Assembly (NCBI RefSeq): GCF_003992005.1
Contig: NZ_RQVL01000002.1
Coordinates: 62,001-126,000, forward strand
DNA: 64,000 nucleotides
Source: Veillonella sp. VA139
GTDB lineage: Bacteria; Bacillota; Negativicutes; Veillonellales; Veillonellaceae
Direction of reading: 5' to 3'
This document shows, one piece after another, positions 53,594-62,277 of this stretch; positions within the stretch are counted from its first letter, which is position 1; the number at the start of each line of letters is the position of its first letter. Position numbers and translations under genes: made by a program. A model generated the notes under the pieces. It was not told the origin of the DNA. It did no database searches and was given only the letters and a program-made list of their open reading frames with translations.

Positions 53594-53702
53594 ACACTAT
53601 ATATTAGTGTTAGATGAAAGTATCTAACCTATAGTATTGATTAGTAGATTTATATTATAACACGTTTTACATAGTTTTTTCATCTTAAAGGAGAAGGCTC
53701 CG

Positions 53703-54338
53703 ATGCGAATTACAAAAGCTATTAAGGCAGAGCAAATACGAATATTGGGAGAAGTCTACCATGATGCAAAACCGGCACTAGAATTTACTACGCCTTTTGA
53801 ATTACTAGTAGCAGTTGCATTATCTGCACAATGTACTGACGAGCGAGTCAACATTGTAACAAAACGACTCTTTCCGAAATATAGCGATCCTAAAGACATG
53901 TATGAATTAGGTATACCTGGATTAGAGGCGCTCATTAAAGATTGCGGGTTATATCGTTCCAAAGCTAAACATATTCATGAAACATGCAAAATTTTAGTGG
54001 AACAATACAATAGTGAAGTGCCCCGAGATTTTGATACCTTAGTCACATTGCCAGGGGTTGGTCGTAAAACAGCCAATGTATTAGTATCCATACTATTTGA
54101 TACGCCAGCCATTGCGGTAGATACTCATGTGTTCCGAGTGTCCAATCGGTTAGGTATTGCCAAGGGTAAAACACCAGACGAAGTAGAAAAGAAACTGAAA
54201 AAAGCAATTCCTATGGAACACTGGAGTGCCGCACATCATTGGATGATCTGGCATGGTCGAAAAATTTGCAAAGCACGAAAACCATTATGTGACGAATGTC
54301 CTTTATATGATGTATGCCAATCGGCAGGGAAGGTATAG
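53703..54338 (+). CDS. nth: Endonuclease III
   Basis: DNA glycosylase/AP lyase for oxidised pyrimidines. LVAVALSAQCTDERVNIVTK near residue 30, the helix-hairpin-helix LPGVGRKTANVLVS with the catalytic Lys near residue 120, and AVDTHVFRVSNRLG with the catalytic Asp near residue 138 are all present. The Fe-S cluster CKARKPLCDECPLYDVC closes the protein. It has 211 residues. One base separates it from the next gene. Confidence 0.96.
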   Translation: MRITKAIKAEQIRILGEVYHDAKPALEFTTPFELLVAVALSAQCTDERVNIVTKRLFPKYSDPKDMYELGIPGLEALIKDCGLYRSKAKHIHETCKILVEQYNSEVPRDFDTLVTLPGVGRKTANVLVSILFDTPAIAVDTHVFRVSNRLGIAKGKTPDEVEKKLKKAIPMEHWSAAHHWMIWHGRKICKARKPLCDECPLYDVCQSAGKV

Positions 54339-54339
54339 T

Positions 54340-55851
54340 ATGACAGAACAAATGAGACGTCTCATTGAGACTTTTACAAAGGTGGGTGTAACAGGCCCAG
54401 ATATCGTACAGGAAATAGCAAGATTCCGTGTATTAGATCAAATCATCACTCAAAGCGGCGAAGTCCGTGAGTGGGGTATTACGCCGAAAGAATTATTTGA
54501 GCTTGCTCAAACATCCACAGTAGATATGTTTGGACCTTTACCATATGATGAAGCAGGGTTTAAGGAAATTTACGGTATTTCCTTTAGCGTAGAATTAATG
54601 GATTTCATCAGTGCTACTGGCTATTATGAAGGTGTGTCCGCAGGTCGTCAATGGGCTGTACCGATGCAAGAAGTGATTGACTTTCATAAGAATACAGAAG
54701 GTATTATCCTCTTTGCCTATTTCGAGGAATATGCAGCCATTGCAGAAGAGATTATGCAAACCCTTCCCACAGATCGCTTACTATTTTATACGCCATCTGA
54801 AAGTTGCTATGACCTATTCCGTAGTCTATATCCATTAGCACCAGTGATCAACGAATGGCCAGAAGATGTCATCTTTGACCACATTGTAGCAGCTACATCT
54901 GGTATGTTCACAGCACCAGTAACGACGATGGAAGAAATGGCGGCTCGTGTGAACAATGTGAGCGAGAAAGGTACTGTACGTTACTTCATTCCAGTGTCTG
55001 CTGTACAAGATCAATTGAATATGAATCGAGTAGCCTTACAGTTCATGATTCTTCAAAATCATTTAGAATCAGTTCGAGAATGGGCTCCTTTACAAAGCTA
55101 TGAGTTCCGTTATGGATTAGGACCTGTGAAAAAAGTAGACTTGTCCATTTGTGAAATTGTTGGAGATGGATATAAGCAAACCAACTTCATTCCATTGCCT
55201 CACGAAATTTTAGCATCCATGGAAACATTTAGTTTGGCTCATTATGGACTTTCATTATATGGTGTACAAGTAAGTATGAATCCAAAACATCCAACTATGG
55301 GTGAAGATGGATATATGCATGGAGATTATCGCATTCCAACCTATATGCAACGCATGTTTGAAGCCTTAGAAGGATATTATTTACAAGTATCTATGAAAGG
55401 TATTGATGTATCTGTTACATTGGAACACAAACAGGGTATCCCATTAGGTGCTTCCCCAGAAGATGAAACCGTACAAAATGCGATGGAACAATCTGTTTTA
55501 CAAGATGATACAATAGCATATCGTTGGTATTTTAACCATCCAAGTGCACCATTCTTGTGGTATACCTATTTCAACAGCGAAGAAGGAAAACAGGTAGTAC
55601 GTACCTTAGCCTCTATGGTAACTACTACACCAGCCTTATTACAATTGATGGGTAGTTGCCGTCGTCAAGTGGTGAAAGAAGAGGTGTTGGCTGCATTTAC
55701 TGCGAGCTTTACCACTTCATTAGAACAATATGAAACAGAAAAAGCGCAAGCTGAAACAAATTGGGCTAATGCTTTGGCAAGGTTGGCTAACGATATTGTG
55801 CCGGAACCAACTGTCTTATCAGATGAAACAAAAGAAGAAGTGGAGGGCTAA
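54340..55851 (+). CDS. Unrecognised 503-aa cytoplasmic protein
   Basis: I do not recognise this family. The start is the ATG at 54340, one base after the nth stop and behind AGGGAAGG; the frame is open back into nth but those codons belong to nth. No signal peptide or membrane segment is visible. The N-terminus looks helical and charged (MRRLIETFTKVGVTGPDIVQ). Two stretches, EGIILFAYFEEYAAIAEEIM and DRLLFYTPSESCYDLFRSLY, could be alpha/beta Rossmann-like strands. The tail is Glu/Ala-rich. It lies between a repair glycosylase and a ssDNA-binding YdbC-type gene, so a link to DNA is possible but unproven. Confidence 0.75.
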   Translation: MTEQMRRLIETFTKVGVTGPDIVQEIARFRVLDQIITQSGEVREWGITPKELFELAQTSTVDMFGPLPYDEAGFKEIYGISFSVELMDFISATGYYEGVSAGRQWAVPMQEVIDFHKNTEGIILFAYFEEYAAIAEEIMQTLPTDRLLFYTPSESCYDLFRSLYPLAPVINEWPEDVIFDHIVAATSGMFTAPVTTMEEMAARVNNVSEKGTVRYFIPVSAVQDQLNMNRVALQFMILQNHLESVREWAPLQSYEFRYGLGPVKKVDLSICEIVGDGYKQTNFIPLPHEILASMETFSLAHYGLSLYGVQVSMNPKHPTMGEDGYMHGDYRIPTYMQRMFEALEGYYLQVSMKGIDVSVTLEHKQGIPLGASPEDETVQNAMEQSVLQDDTIAYRWYFNHPSAPFLWYTYFNSEEGKQVVRTLASMVTTTPALLQLMGSCRRQVVKEEVLAAFTASFTTSLEQYETEKAQAETNWANALARLANDIVPEPTVLSDETKEEVEG

Positions 55852-55853
55852 TC

Positions 55854-56144
55854 ATGGCTGTGGTTAATTATTCAATTTATAAAGTACTAGGTACACTTTC
55901 AGAAAATAAAGATGGCATGAAAAAACAATTAACATGCACAAGCTGGGGACGTTACAACCCTAAATTCGATATCCGCGCTTGGGATGAAGATTACTCACAA
56001 ATGACAAAAGGTGTCACCTTAACGTTAGAAGAAATTTTAGAATTAAAAGAAATCCTAAACTCTGTAGATTTAGAAGAAGCTTTAGAAGAAGCAAAACAAG
56101 AGCGAGCAGAGGCTAAAAAATTAGAAACAGAAACATCTGAATAA
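55854..56144 (+). CDS. YdbC/PC4-family single-stranded nucleic-acid-binding protein
   Basis: Small 96-residue protein of the YdbC family, which shares the PC4/Sub1 fold. KKQLTCTSWGRYNPKFDIRAWDED near residue 28 and TKGVTLTLEEILELKEIL near residue 50 match the family pattern. The C-terminus is a charged helix (EEALEEAKQERAEAKKLE). PC4-like proteins bind single-stranded DNA or RNA as dimers. It follows the unknown 503-aa gene by two bases and ends the nth operon. Confidence 0.82.
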   Translation: MAVVNYSIYKVLGTLSENKDGMKKQLTCTSWGRYNPKFDIRAWDEDYSQMTKGVTLTLEEILELKEILNSVDLEEALEEAKQERAEAKKLETETSE

Positions 56145-56160
56145 GTCATAGTCCCTAGTA

Positions 56161-56190
56161 TTGCATAGAGTATAGCATTCGTGATATAAT
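56161..56190 (+). promoter_or_regulatory. Promoter of rpmE
   Basis: TTGCAT (56161-56166), 18-base spacer ending TGA, TATAAT (56185-56190): the TGATATAAT extended -10 with a recognisable -35, 41 bases upstream of rpmE. Confidence 0.7.
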
Positions 56191-56230
56191 CTATAGGAAA
56201 AGTTTAGACGTTGAAAAGAGGTGTATATAC

Positions 56231-56428
56231 ATGAAAGAAGGAATTCATCCTAATTATGCGGAAGCAACTGTAACTTGCGGTTGTGGAAACACATTCAAAA
56301 CTGGTTCTGTTAAAGGTGATCTTCGCGTGGACGTTTGCTCCAACTGCCATCCATTCTTCACAGGCCAACAACGTGCGGCTAAAGCTCGCGGTCGTATCGA
56401 ACAATTTAACAAACGTTACGGCAAATAA
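56231..56428 (+). CDS. rpmE: 50S ribosomal protein L31, zinc-binding form
   Basis: 65-residue ribosomal protein. [20 protein letters not shown] and [15 protein letters not shown] carry the four zinc-ligand Cys, so this is the C+ form rather than the zinc-free paralogue. It has its own promoter and is followed by a hairpin at 56457, then yqhQ and prfA, the usual Firmicute neighbourhood. An overlapping 73-aa frame is a shadow. Confidence 0.97.
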   Translation: MKEGIHPNYAEATVTCGCGNTFKTGSVKGDLRVDVCSNCHPFFTGQQRAAKARGRIEQFNKRYGK

Positions 56429-56456
56429 TTACGTAAATAACCTATACAAATTAATT

Positions 56457-56486
56457 GGCAGAGCTAAGGCTCTGCCTATATTTGTT
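56457..56486 (+). terminator. Terminator after rpmE
   Basis: GGCAGAGC / GCTCTGCC with a TAAG loop (56457-56476), followed by TATATTTGTTTT. It lies only about 15 bases before the next start, so some read-through is likely. Confidence 0.75.
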
Positions 56487-56500
56487 TTACAGGAGACCCT

Positions 56501-57391
56501 ATGACTCAACAACGAGTAAAAAAATATGTAGGTGGACAAGCCGTCATTGAAGGGGTTATGATGCGTGGTCCTAAGATTATGGCCACAGCTTGTCGAAAAC
56601 CAGATGGAACCATCACGGTTAAAGAAGAACCTACGAAATCTATCCAAGACAAGTATCCCGTATTAAAGTTTCCATTTCTGCGTGGAGTAGTAGCTTTGTT
56701 TGAATCCTTAGTGATTGGTATGAAAGCCTTATCTTTTTCGGCACAGGCCTCTGGAGAAGAAGAGGAAGAGGTATCCAACAAAGAAATTGCCATCACTATG
56801 GCTGTATCTGTGCTGATCGCAGCGGCATTATTTATTGCGTTACCGACATGGTTAGCAAAATTTATGCCAGGTGCAGGCACAGATCATATGATATTGAATC
56901 TATATGAAGGAACTATTCGTTTGATCCTTTTTTTATTATATATTTTTGCTATTGGACTCACTCCTGATATTAAGCGTGTCTTTCAGTATCATGGGGCAGA
57001 GCATAAAACGATACACACCTATGAAAATGATATGGAATTAACCGTGGAAAATGTGCGAAATCATTCTAGATTACATGCACGGTGCGGTACTAATTTCTTA
57101 TTATTCGTCATGGTAGTGAGTATTATTGTATTCGCATTTCTAGGTTGGCCTAATTTAGTGGAACGTATAGTATCTAGATTAGCCTTGATGCCAGTGGTGG
57201 CTGGAATTTCCTATGAATTGATTCGTCTAGCTGGACGGACACAGCATCCACTCATGAAAGCCATCATTGCGCCTGGTTTAGCCCTACAATATATGACTAC
57301 GAGAGAGCCAGAGGATGACCAAATTGAGGTGGCTATTCGTGCCTTACAATCTGTGCGACCTAGTGAAGAAGATGCTTACGAAGAAGATTAG
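56501..57391 (+). CDS. DUF1385 family membrane protein (YqhQ-like)
   Basis: Conserved Firmicute membrane protein of unknown biochemical role, 296 residues. VGGQAVIEGVMMRGPKIMAT at the N-terminus is the family signature, followed by FLRGVVALFESLVIGMKAL. Hydrophobic segments occur near residues 100, 140, 205 and 230, and QYHGAEHKTIHTYEN near residue 165 is a conserved His/Glu box between them. The start follows AGGAGACCCT. It precedes prfA by 12 bases, the common order in Clostridia and Negativicutes. Confidence 0.85.
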   Translation: MTQQRVKKYVGGQAVIEGVMMRGPKIMATACRKPDGTITVKEEPTKSIQDKYPVLKFPFLRGVVALFESLVIGMKALSFSAQASGEEEEEVSNKEIAITMAVSVLIAAALFIALPTWLAKFMPGAGTDHMILNLYEGTIRLILFLLYIFAIGLTPDIKRVFQYHGAEHKTIHTYENDMELTVENVRNHSRLHARCGTNFLLFVMVVSIIVFAFLGWPNLVERIVSRLALMPVVAGISYELIRLAGRTQHPLMKAIIAPGLALQYMTTREPEDDQIEVAIRALQSVRPSEEDAYEED

Positions 57392-57403
57392 AAAGGAGTC
57401 ACC

Positions 57404-58486
57404 GTGTTAGTAGATAAACTGCAAGTGATTGAAGATAAATTTTTAGACTTGGAACAGCGCATTTCTGACCCAGATGTGATTGCTCGCCAAGAAGAATGGC
57501 GTAAACTGACTCGCCAACATGCGTCATTAACGGATACAGTGAACACATTCCGTCAATATAAACAAGTCCTAGCTGGCATTGAAGAAGCCTTAGAAGTATT
57601 AGGTGATAAAAGCCTAGATGAAGACTTCCGTGCTATGGCACAAGAAGAATTGAATGAACTCAAGGTTCGCCGAGATGAATTAGAGGAAGAATTACATATT
57701 TTGCTATTACCAAAAGATCCAAATGATGATAAAAATATTATCGTTGAAATTCGTGGCGGTGCCGGTGGTGATGAAGCAGCTTTGTTCGCAGGAGATTTAT
57801 TCCGCATGTTTACAAAGTACGCAGAAACACAAGGCTGGAGATGTACTATCATCGATGCGAACGAACCTGAATTAGGGGGATTCAAAGAGGTAGTATTCTC
57901 CATCGAAGGCGATAGTGTATATTCTAAGTTAAAATTTGAAAGTGGCGTACACCGTGTGCAACGTGTGCCAGATACAGAATCTTCTGGACGTATTCACACG
58001 TCTACGGTCACTGTGGCGGTACTACCGGAAGCAGAAGACATCGATATCGAAATCAATGAAAAAGATTTAGAAATCGATACATACCGTGCCTCTGGTGCAG
58101 GTGGACAACACATTAATAAAACGGAGTCAGCCGTTCGTATTACACACAAACCATCTGGTATTGTGGTAGCTTGTCAGGATGAGCGTTCTCAGCTCAAAAA
58201 CCGTGAAAAAGCCATGCGCGTATTGCGTGCTAAATTACAAGATAAAGCAGAGCAAGAAGCGACGTCTGCTATGGCAGCAGACCGTAAAAGCCAAGTGGGT
58301 ACAGGGGATCGCTCCGAGCGTATTCGTACGTACAACTATCCACAAGGTCGTGTGACAGACCATCGCATTAACTTAACTTTATACAAATTAAATGCTGTAT
58401 TAAATGGGGATATGGATGAATTAATCCAAGCTTTAATCACAGCAGAACAAGCCGCTAAAATGCAAGAGGCAAATCAACATGGATAA
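57404..58486 (+). CDS. prfA: Peptide chain release factor 1
   Basis: Recognises UAA and UAG and triggers peptide release. [20 protein letters not shown] near residue 110 and the catalytic [18 protein letters not shown] near residue 230 (GGQ) identify a class I factor. The PxT-type codon-reading tripeptide region ([18 protein letters not shown], near residue 185) is of RF1 type. It has 360 residues. It starts with GTG behind AAAGGAGTCACC and overlaps prmC by eight bases. Confidence 0.96.
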   Translation: MLVDKLQVIEDKFLDLEQRISDPDVIARQEEWRKLTRQHASLTDTVNTFRQYKQVLAGIEEALEVLGDKSLDEDFRAMAQEELNELKVRRDELEEELHILLLPKDPNDDKNIIVEIRGGAGGDEAALFAGDLFRMFTKYAETQGWRCTIIDANEPELGGFKEVVFSIEGDSVYSKLKFESGVHRVQRVPDTESSGRIHTSTVTVAVLPEAEDIDIEINEKDLEIDTYRASGAGGQHINKTESAVRITHKPSGIVVACQDERSQLKNREKAMRVLRAKLQDKAEQEATSAMAADRKSQVGTGDRSERIRTYNYPQGRVTDHRINLTLYKLNAVLNGDMDELIQALITAEQAAKMQEANQHG

Positions 58487-59435
58487 TGAGTTATGGACAA
58501 TTAGTCGCATGCTCCAATGGACAGAGCAGTATTTTCGCTCCAAAGGCATAGAATCAAGCCGCTTGGATGGGGAAGTACTGCTTTCTCATAGTTTGGGCTG
58601 TGACCGCATGTATTTATATGTCAACTTTGACCGACCTTTGGACAAAGCTGAATTAGATGCTTATCGACCTCTGGTGGTACAACGGGCGAAGGGATATAGC
58701 GTAGCCGCTATTACAGGGCATAAAGAATTTATGGGGTTAGACTTTCATGTGAACGAACATGTGTTAATTCCCCGTCCTGATACGGAAACATTAATTGAGG
58801 ATATACTAGATCTTTATGATGTGGATGCATCGCCACGCATTTTAGACTTATGTACAGGACCTGGTACCATTTTGTTAAGTCTATTACATTACTTGCCCAA
58901 TGCCACAGGTGTAGGTGTAGATATTTCCAACAAAGCATTAGCAGTGGCTGAGGAGAATCGCATATCTTTAGAATTAGCCGATATTTCAAGATTCTGTGAA
59001 AGTGATATTAAACAATTATTAGAACAGGTAAAAGTAGGCAAAGGTACTGAATATAGTGCGGTATTGGATGCTTGTATATCTCTATTTGGTGAGCAACAAA
59101 CATCCTTAGAAGGTATATTTGATGTGCTTGTGTCAAACCCACCGTATATTACCACCGCAGAGATGAACACATTATCTCAAGAAGTATTACATGAACCTCA
59201 TATTGCCCTTCATGGAGGAACTACAGGATTAGAGTTTTATATTCCTATCATACGGGGAGGTTGGCGTCTTGTAAAAGACGGTGGTTACCTTGCCATCGAA
59301 ATTGGACAAGGACAAGGAGAGGCGGTAGCAAAGCTAGCCGCAGAAACAGGATGCTATGGAGAACCAGTGTATCAACACGATATAGCTGGTATTATTCGTG
59401 AAGTGCGTTGGGAAGTACGACGCTCTTCTATATAA
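58479..59435 (+). CDS. prmC: Release factor glutamine methyltransferase
   Basis: Methylates the Gln of the GGQ motif in release factors. [18 protein letters not shown] near residue 92, [19 protein letters not shown] near residue 122 (SAM-binding) and [14 protein letters not shown] near residue 210 (NPPY) are diagnostic. It has 318 residues, about 30 longer than typical because of an insertion near residues 170-205. It overlaps prfA, its substrate's gene, by eight bases. Confidence 0.94.
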   Translation: MDNELWTISRMLQWTEQYFRSKGIESSRLDGEVLLSHSLGCDRMYLYVNFDRPLDKAELDAYRPLVVQRAKGYSVAAITGHKEFMGLDFHVNEHVLIPRPDTETLIEDILDLYDVDASPRILDLCTGPGTILLSLLHYLPNATGVGVDISNKALAVAEENRISLELADISRFCESDIKQLLEQVKVGKGTEYSAVLDACISLFGEQQTSLEGIFDVLVSNPPYITTAEMNTLSQEVLHEPHIALHGGTTGLEFYIPIIRGGWRLVKDGGYLAIEIGQGQGEAVAKLAAETGCYGEPVYQHDIAGIIREVRWEVRRSSI

Positions 59436-59652
59436 AATTTTGTCCGATACATGTGATAGCGTCGATAGAGCTCCATATACTTCTCCACAAATTTACGTTC
59501 CACTGAGATTTGCTCCGTAGTATATGGCACTCTATCTGTAGTAATCAACAATATCCTGTACAAATAAAAGTTTATATACAGCTCGCTTTGTGGAGGAAGG
59601 ATGAGAATTGAAAATTACTGGCTCATATAGTTTAAAATAAGTTTGTTATAAG

Positions 59653-59661
59653 TGATATAAT
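59653..59661 (+). promoter_or_regulatory. Extended -10 promoter for tsaC
   Basis: TGATATAAT, 38 bases upstream; the 217 bases before it after prmC hold no gene and no clear terminator. Confidence 0.55.
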
Positions 59662-59699
59662 AGTAAATAGGAAACAGTACATAGGAAAGGAGGTATGAT

Positions 59700-60794
59700 A
59701 TGGAAGTAGTAGAACATATTGAAACACAGGTATTAACTGCAAATGATATTGAGTTAGCGGGTACTTTACTTCGTGTAGGCGATTTAGTGGCCATACCTAC
59801 GGAGACGGTCTACGGCTTAGGAGCTAATGGACTGGCGGCAGATGCGATGGATCGCATTTATGCAGCCAAGGGGCGACCTTCTGATAATCCTTTAATTTTA
59901 CATGTATGTGATCAGTCTATGGTACACCGTTTAGTGAAACATATCTCTCCTTTAGAACAAAGATTAATGGATACCTTTTGGCCAGGTCCATTGACGATTA
60001 CCTTTGAAAAGTCTGCACTAGTGCCAGAGCGTGCGACTGGTGGACTTTCACGGGTGGCATTACGATGCCCAGACCATGAGGTGTGTCGTGAGATGATACG
60101 CATTGCAGGGGTTCCTATCGCAGCGCCTAGCGCCAATCTCTCAGGGCGACCAAGTCCGACCACCGCAGAAGCAGTTCTGTATGATATGAAAGGACGTATT
60201 CATGCCGTGGTGGATGCTGGGCCTTGTGAAATTGGAGTGGAATCTACCGTAGTACAAGTCGAAGATGATACTGTGATTATCCTGCGCCCCGGTGGTGTTA
60301 CAAAAGAGATGTTGGAAATGGTGGCTGACCATGTGGTATATGACATGGCTCTGCACGACTCTACAGAGGCGCCGAAAGCGCCAGGAATGAAATATCGCCA
60401 TTATGCCCCTGATATGCCTGTACAAGTACTAGTAGGACAGTCATTAACAGTAGTGGAACACATGAAAGACATCATAGATACGATAGTTCAGCAGGAACCT
60501 ATTTTACAGGAAGATTGCACAAGAAAGCCGAGAGTTGGGTTATTACTTTCAGAGGAAACCTTGGAAAATTTAAATGCAGTACTTCCCAATTTTACACTTT
60601 CAGTAGATATCATTGTATATGGTGAACAAGCAGAGCCTATGGCATTGGCCAACCGTTTATATGATAGTTTATTACAGTTCAACGACATTGGTGTGGATAC
60701 ATTACTTGTGGAAGGCTGTGCACCAGTAGGACTTGGTGTAGCCGTTATGAATCGCTTAGAGAAGGCCAGTGGTGGTCATGTACTATTTGTCTAA
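59700..60794 (+). CDS. L-threonylcarbamoyladenylate synthase, Sua5 long form
   Basis: Makes threonylcarbamoyl-AMP for t6A37 of ANN-decoding tRNAs. The YrdC core has VAIPTETVYGLGANGLAADA near residue 30, AKGRPSDNPLILHV near residue 58 and PSANLSGRPSPTTAE near residue 142. At 364 residues it is the Sua5 form with a C-terminal Sua5 domain after GMKYRHYAPDMPV near residue 228. The start follows AAAGGAGGTATGAT. It lies in the conserved prfA-prmC-sua5-ywlE-rpiB order. Confidence 0.94.
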   Translation: MEVVEHIETQVLTANDIELAGTLLRVGDLVAIPTETVYGLGANGLAADAMDRIYAAKGRPSDNPLILHVCDQSMVHRLVKHISPLEQRLMDTFWPGPLTITFEKSALVPERATGGLSRVALRCPDHEVCREMIRIAGVPIAAPSANLSGRPSPTTAEAVLYDMKGRIHAVVDAGPCEIGVESTVVQVEDDTVIILRPGGVTKEMLEMVADHVVYDMALHDSTEAPKAPGMKYRHYAPDMPVQVLVGQSLTVVEHMKDIIDTIVQQEPILQEDCTRKPRVGLLLSEETLENLNAVLPNFTLSVDIIVYGEQAEPMALANRLYDSLLQFNDIGVDTLLVEGCAPVGLGVAVMNRLEKASGGHVLFV

Positions 60795-60903
60795 GAACGT
60801 TTGAAACACCAAATAGGATGAGTGCATTAGTTGTAGAGATATGTTAGTATTAGTGTATTGATGTATAACAGATATGGTTTCTCTTAATTGATTTGTAAAA
60901 GTG

Positions 60904-60933
60904 TTGGATAGACTATATTGAATGGTGTAAAAT
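60904..60933 (+). promoter_or_regulatory. Possible promoter for the phosphatase gene
   Basis: TTGGAT (60904-60909), 18-base spacer, TAAAAT (60928-60933), 27 bases before the start. Confidence 0.4.
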
Positions 60934-60959
60934 AGCGTTAAAGTATAGTAGAGGTAATT

Positions 60960-61403
60960 ATGAATTTATTATTTGTTTGCACAGGGAATACCTGTCGTAG
61001 TCCCATGGGAGAAGGAATTGCCCGTGCTGTAGGACGTGAACTTGGTATAGAGGTAGTGACTTTATCCACAGGATTATTTTGTGTTCCTGGAGCTAAGGTG
61101 AGCGACGAAGCTGTGGAGGCAGTTCGTGAATTAGTAGGCGAAGATATTAGCGAACACAGCTCTCGACCATTAAAAGTAGATTTTGTGAAAGCTGCAGATT
61201 ATGTATTGGCCATGACAGAAGACCATAAAAAAATATTACTTCGCCAATTTCCTTTTGATAGCAAAAAAATTATGACCCTTGCTGAATTTGCTGGCGAAGT
61301 TGGGGATGTGGAAGACCCATTTGGACAATCTCAAGACATATATACTAAAACAGCGGAACAGATTGTACGGTATGTACAACAAGGGCTTGCATTACATAAA
61401 TAA
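60960..61403 (+). CDS. Low-molecular-weight protein phosphatase (YwlE/Wzb family)
   Basis: 147-residue phosphatase of the LMW-PTP fold. The P-loop LFVCTGNTCRSPMGEGIARA holds the catalytic Cys and Arg (C-x5-R), and GDVEDPFGQS near residue 118 provides the general-acid Asp in its DPFG context. Thr in the P-loop (TGNTCRS) is the feature of YwlE-type arginine phosphatases, so a role in protein-arginine dephosphorylation is possible. The ribosome site is GAGGT. It lies between tsaC and rpiB as in Bacillus. Confidence 0.88.
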   Translation: MNLLFVCTGNTCRSPMGEGIARAVGRELGIEVVTLSTGLFCVPGAKVSDEAVEAVRELVGEDISEHSSRPLKVDFVKAADYVLAMTEDHKKILLRQFPFDSKKIMTLAEFAGEVGDVEDPFGQSQDIYTKTAEQIVRYVQQGLALHK

Positions 61404-61483
61404 GAATGTTCCATTCGAGTCATCCAATAATTTGGATACGATAGAATAGAAGGAATACTATAATTGGTTGTACATATACATCA

Positions 61484-61540
61484 ACAATACGGATATATAT
61501 CTACAATACGGGTATGCATGAACAATATAGGTGTATGCAG
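61484..61540. repeat. Three imperfect 19-bp tandem repeats upstream of rpiB
   Basis: ACAATACGGATATATATCT, ACAATACGGGTATGCATGA and ACAATATAGGTGTATGCAG start at 61484, 61503 and 61522, an exact 19-base period. They lie just upstream of the probable rpiB promoter. Confidence 0.7.
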
Positions 61541-61548
61541 ATATATAG

Positions 61549-61557
61549 TGATAAGAT
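61549..61557 (+). promoter_or_regulatory. Extended -10 promoter for rpiB
   Basis: TGATAAGAT, 39 bases before the start and directly downstream of the 19-bp repeats. Confidence 0.4.
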
Positions 61558-61596
61558 ACTATTTTATGAAGCTAGTATTAAATAAAGGAGGACGAA

Positions 61597-62034
61597 ATGA
61601 AAGTAGCAGTTGGTTGTGATCATGGTGGATTTCATTTAAAAGAAGCGATTAAAGGCTTACTAGAGAAACAAGGCATTGAGTACAAAGATTTTGGTACCTA
61701 CTCTACAGATTCCATGGATTATCCAGATGTGGCAAAACCATTGGCAGAAGCAGTAGCAGCTGGTGAATTTGAACGTGGAATTTTGACATGTGGTACAGGT
61801 ATCGGTATAGGTATTGCAGCGAACAAGGTAAAAGGCATTCGTGCCGCATTATGTCATGATACGTTCTCTGCCCATGCTAGTCGCGAGCATAACAATGCTA
61901 ATGTACTCACTATGGGGGAACGTGTTATCGGTCAAGGTTTGGCATTAGATATCGTTGACATTTGGTTGCACACTGAATTTGAAGGCGGTCGCCATGCAAA
62001 ACGTGTGGATAAAATCTCCGCTATTGAAGAATAA
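61597..62034 (+). CDS. rpiB: Ribose-5-phosphate isomerase B
   Basis: Interconverts ribose 5-phosphate and ribulose 5-phosphate. VAVGCDHGGFHLKEAIKGLL at the N-terminus and GILTCGTGIGIGIAANKVKG near residue 65, with the catalytic Cys, are RpiB signatures; HDTFSAHASREHNNANVLTMG follows. It has 145 residues. The start ATG is behind AAAGGAGGACGAA. A terminator follows at 62047. Confidence 0.95.
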   Translation: MKVAVGCDHGGFHLKEAIKGLLEKQGIEYKDFGTYSTDSMDYPDVAKPLAEAVAAGEFERGILTCGTGIGIGIAANKVKGIRAALCHDTFSAHASREHNNANVLTMGERVIGQGLALDIVDIWLHTEFEGGRHAKRVDKISAIEE

Positions 62035-62046
62035 TAGAAAAGAATA

Positions 62047-62105
62047 ACATCGAACAAAGAAACGGATAGTCCTAAAAATGGGCTGGCCGTTTTTATGTTC
62101 GATGT
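62047..62105 (+). terminator. Terminator after rpiB
   Basis: Outer arms ACATCGAACA / TGTTCGATGT (62047-62056 and 62096-62105) and inner AAACGG / CCGTTT with a T-run at 62091. Confidence 0.75.
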
Positions 62106-62277
62106 AATATTTATAGTAATTAATGTGGTAGCTAACACGGTAATTATTATTAATCGTCATATAGCGAAATACACTAAATGCTAGATTAATATCTTCTTTC
62201 CATTGGTTCAATAAAAGTAGATGTGGTATCATTAAAATAGGTATAATACATTGAAATATTTTTAAAAAGGAGGTATT

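Noticed and set aside
56283-56504. 73-aa frame overlapping rpmE
   Set aside because: Out-of-frame shadow of L31 with no ribosome site.
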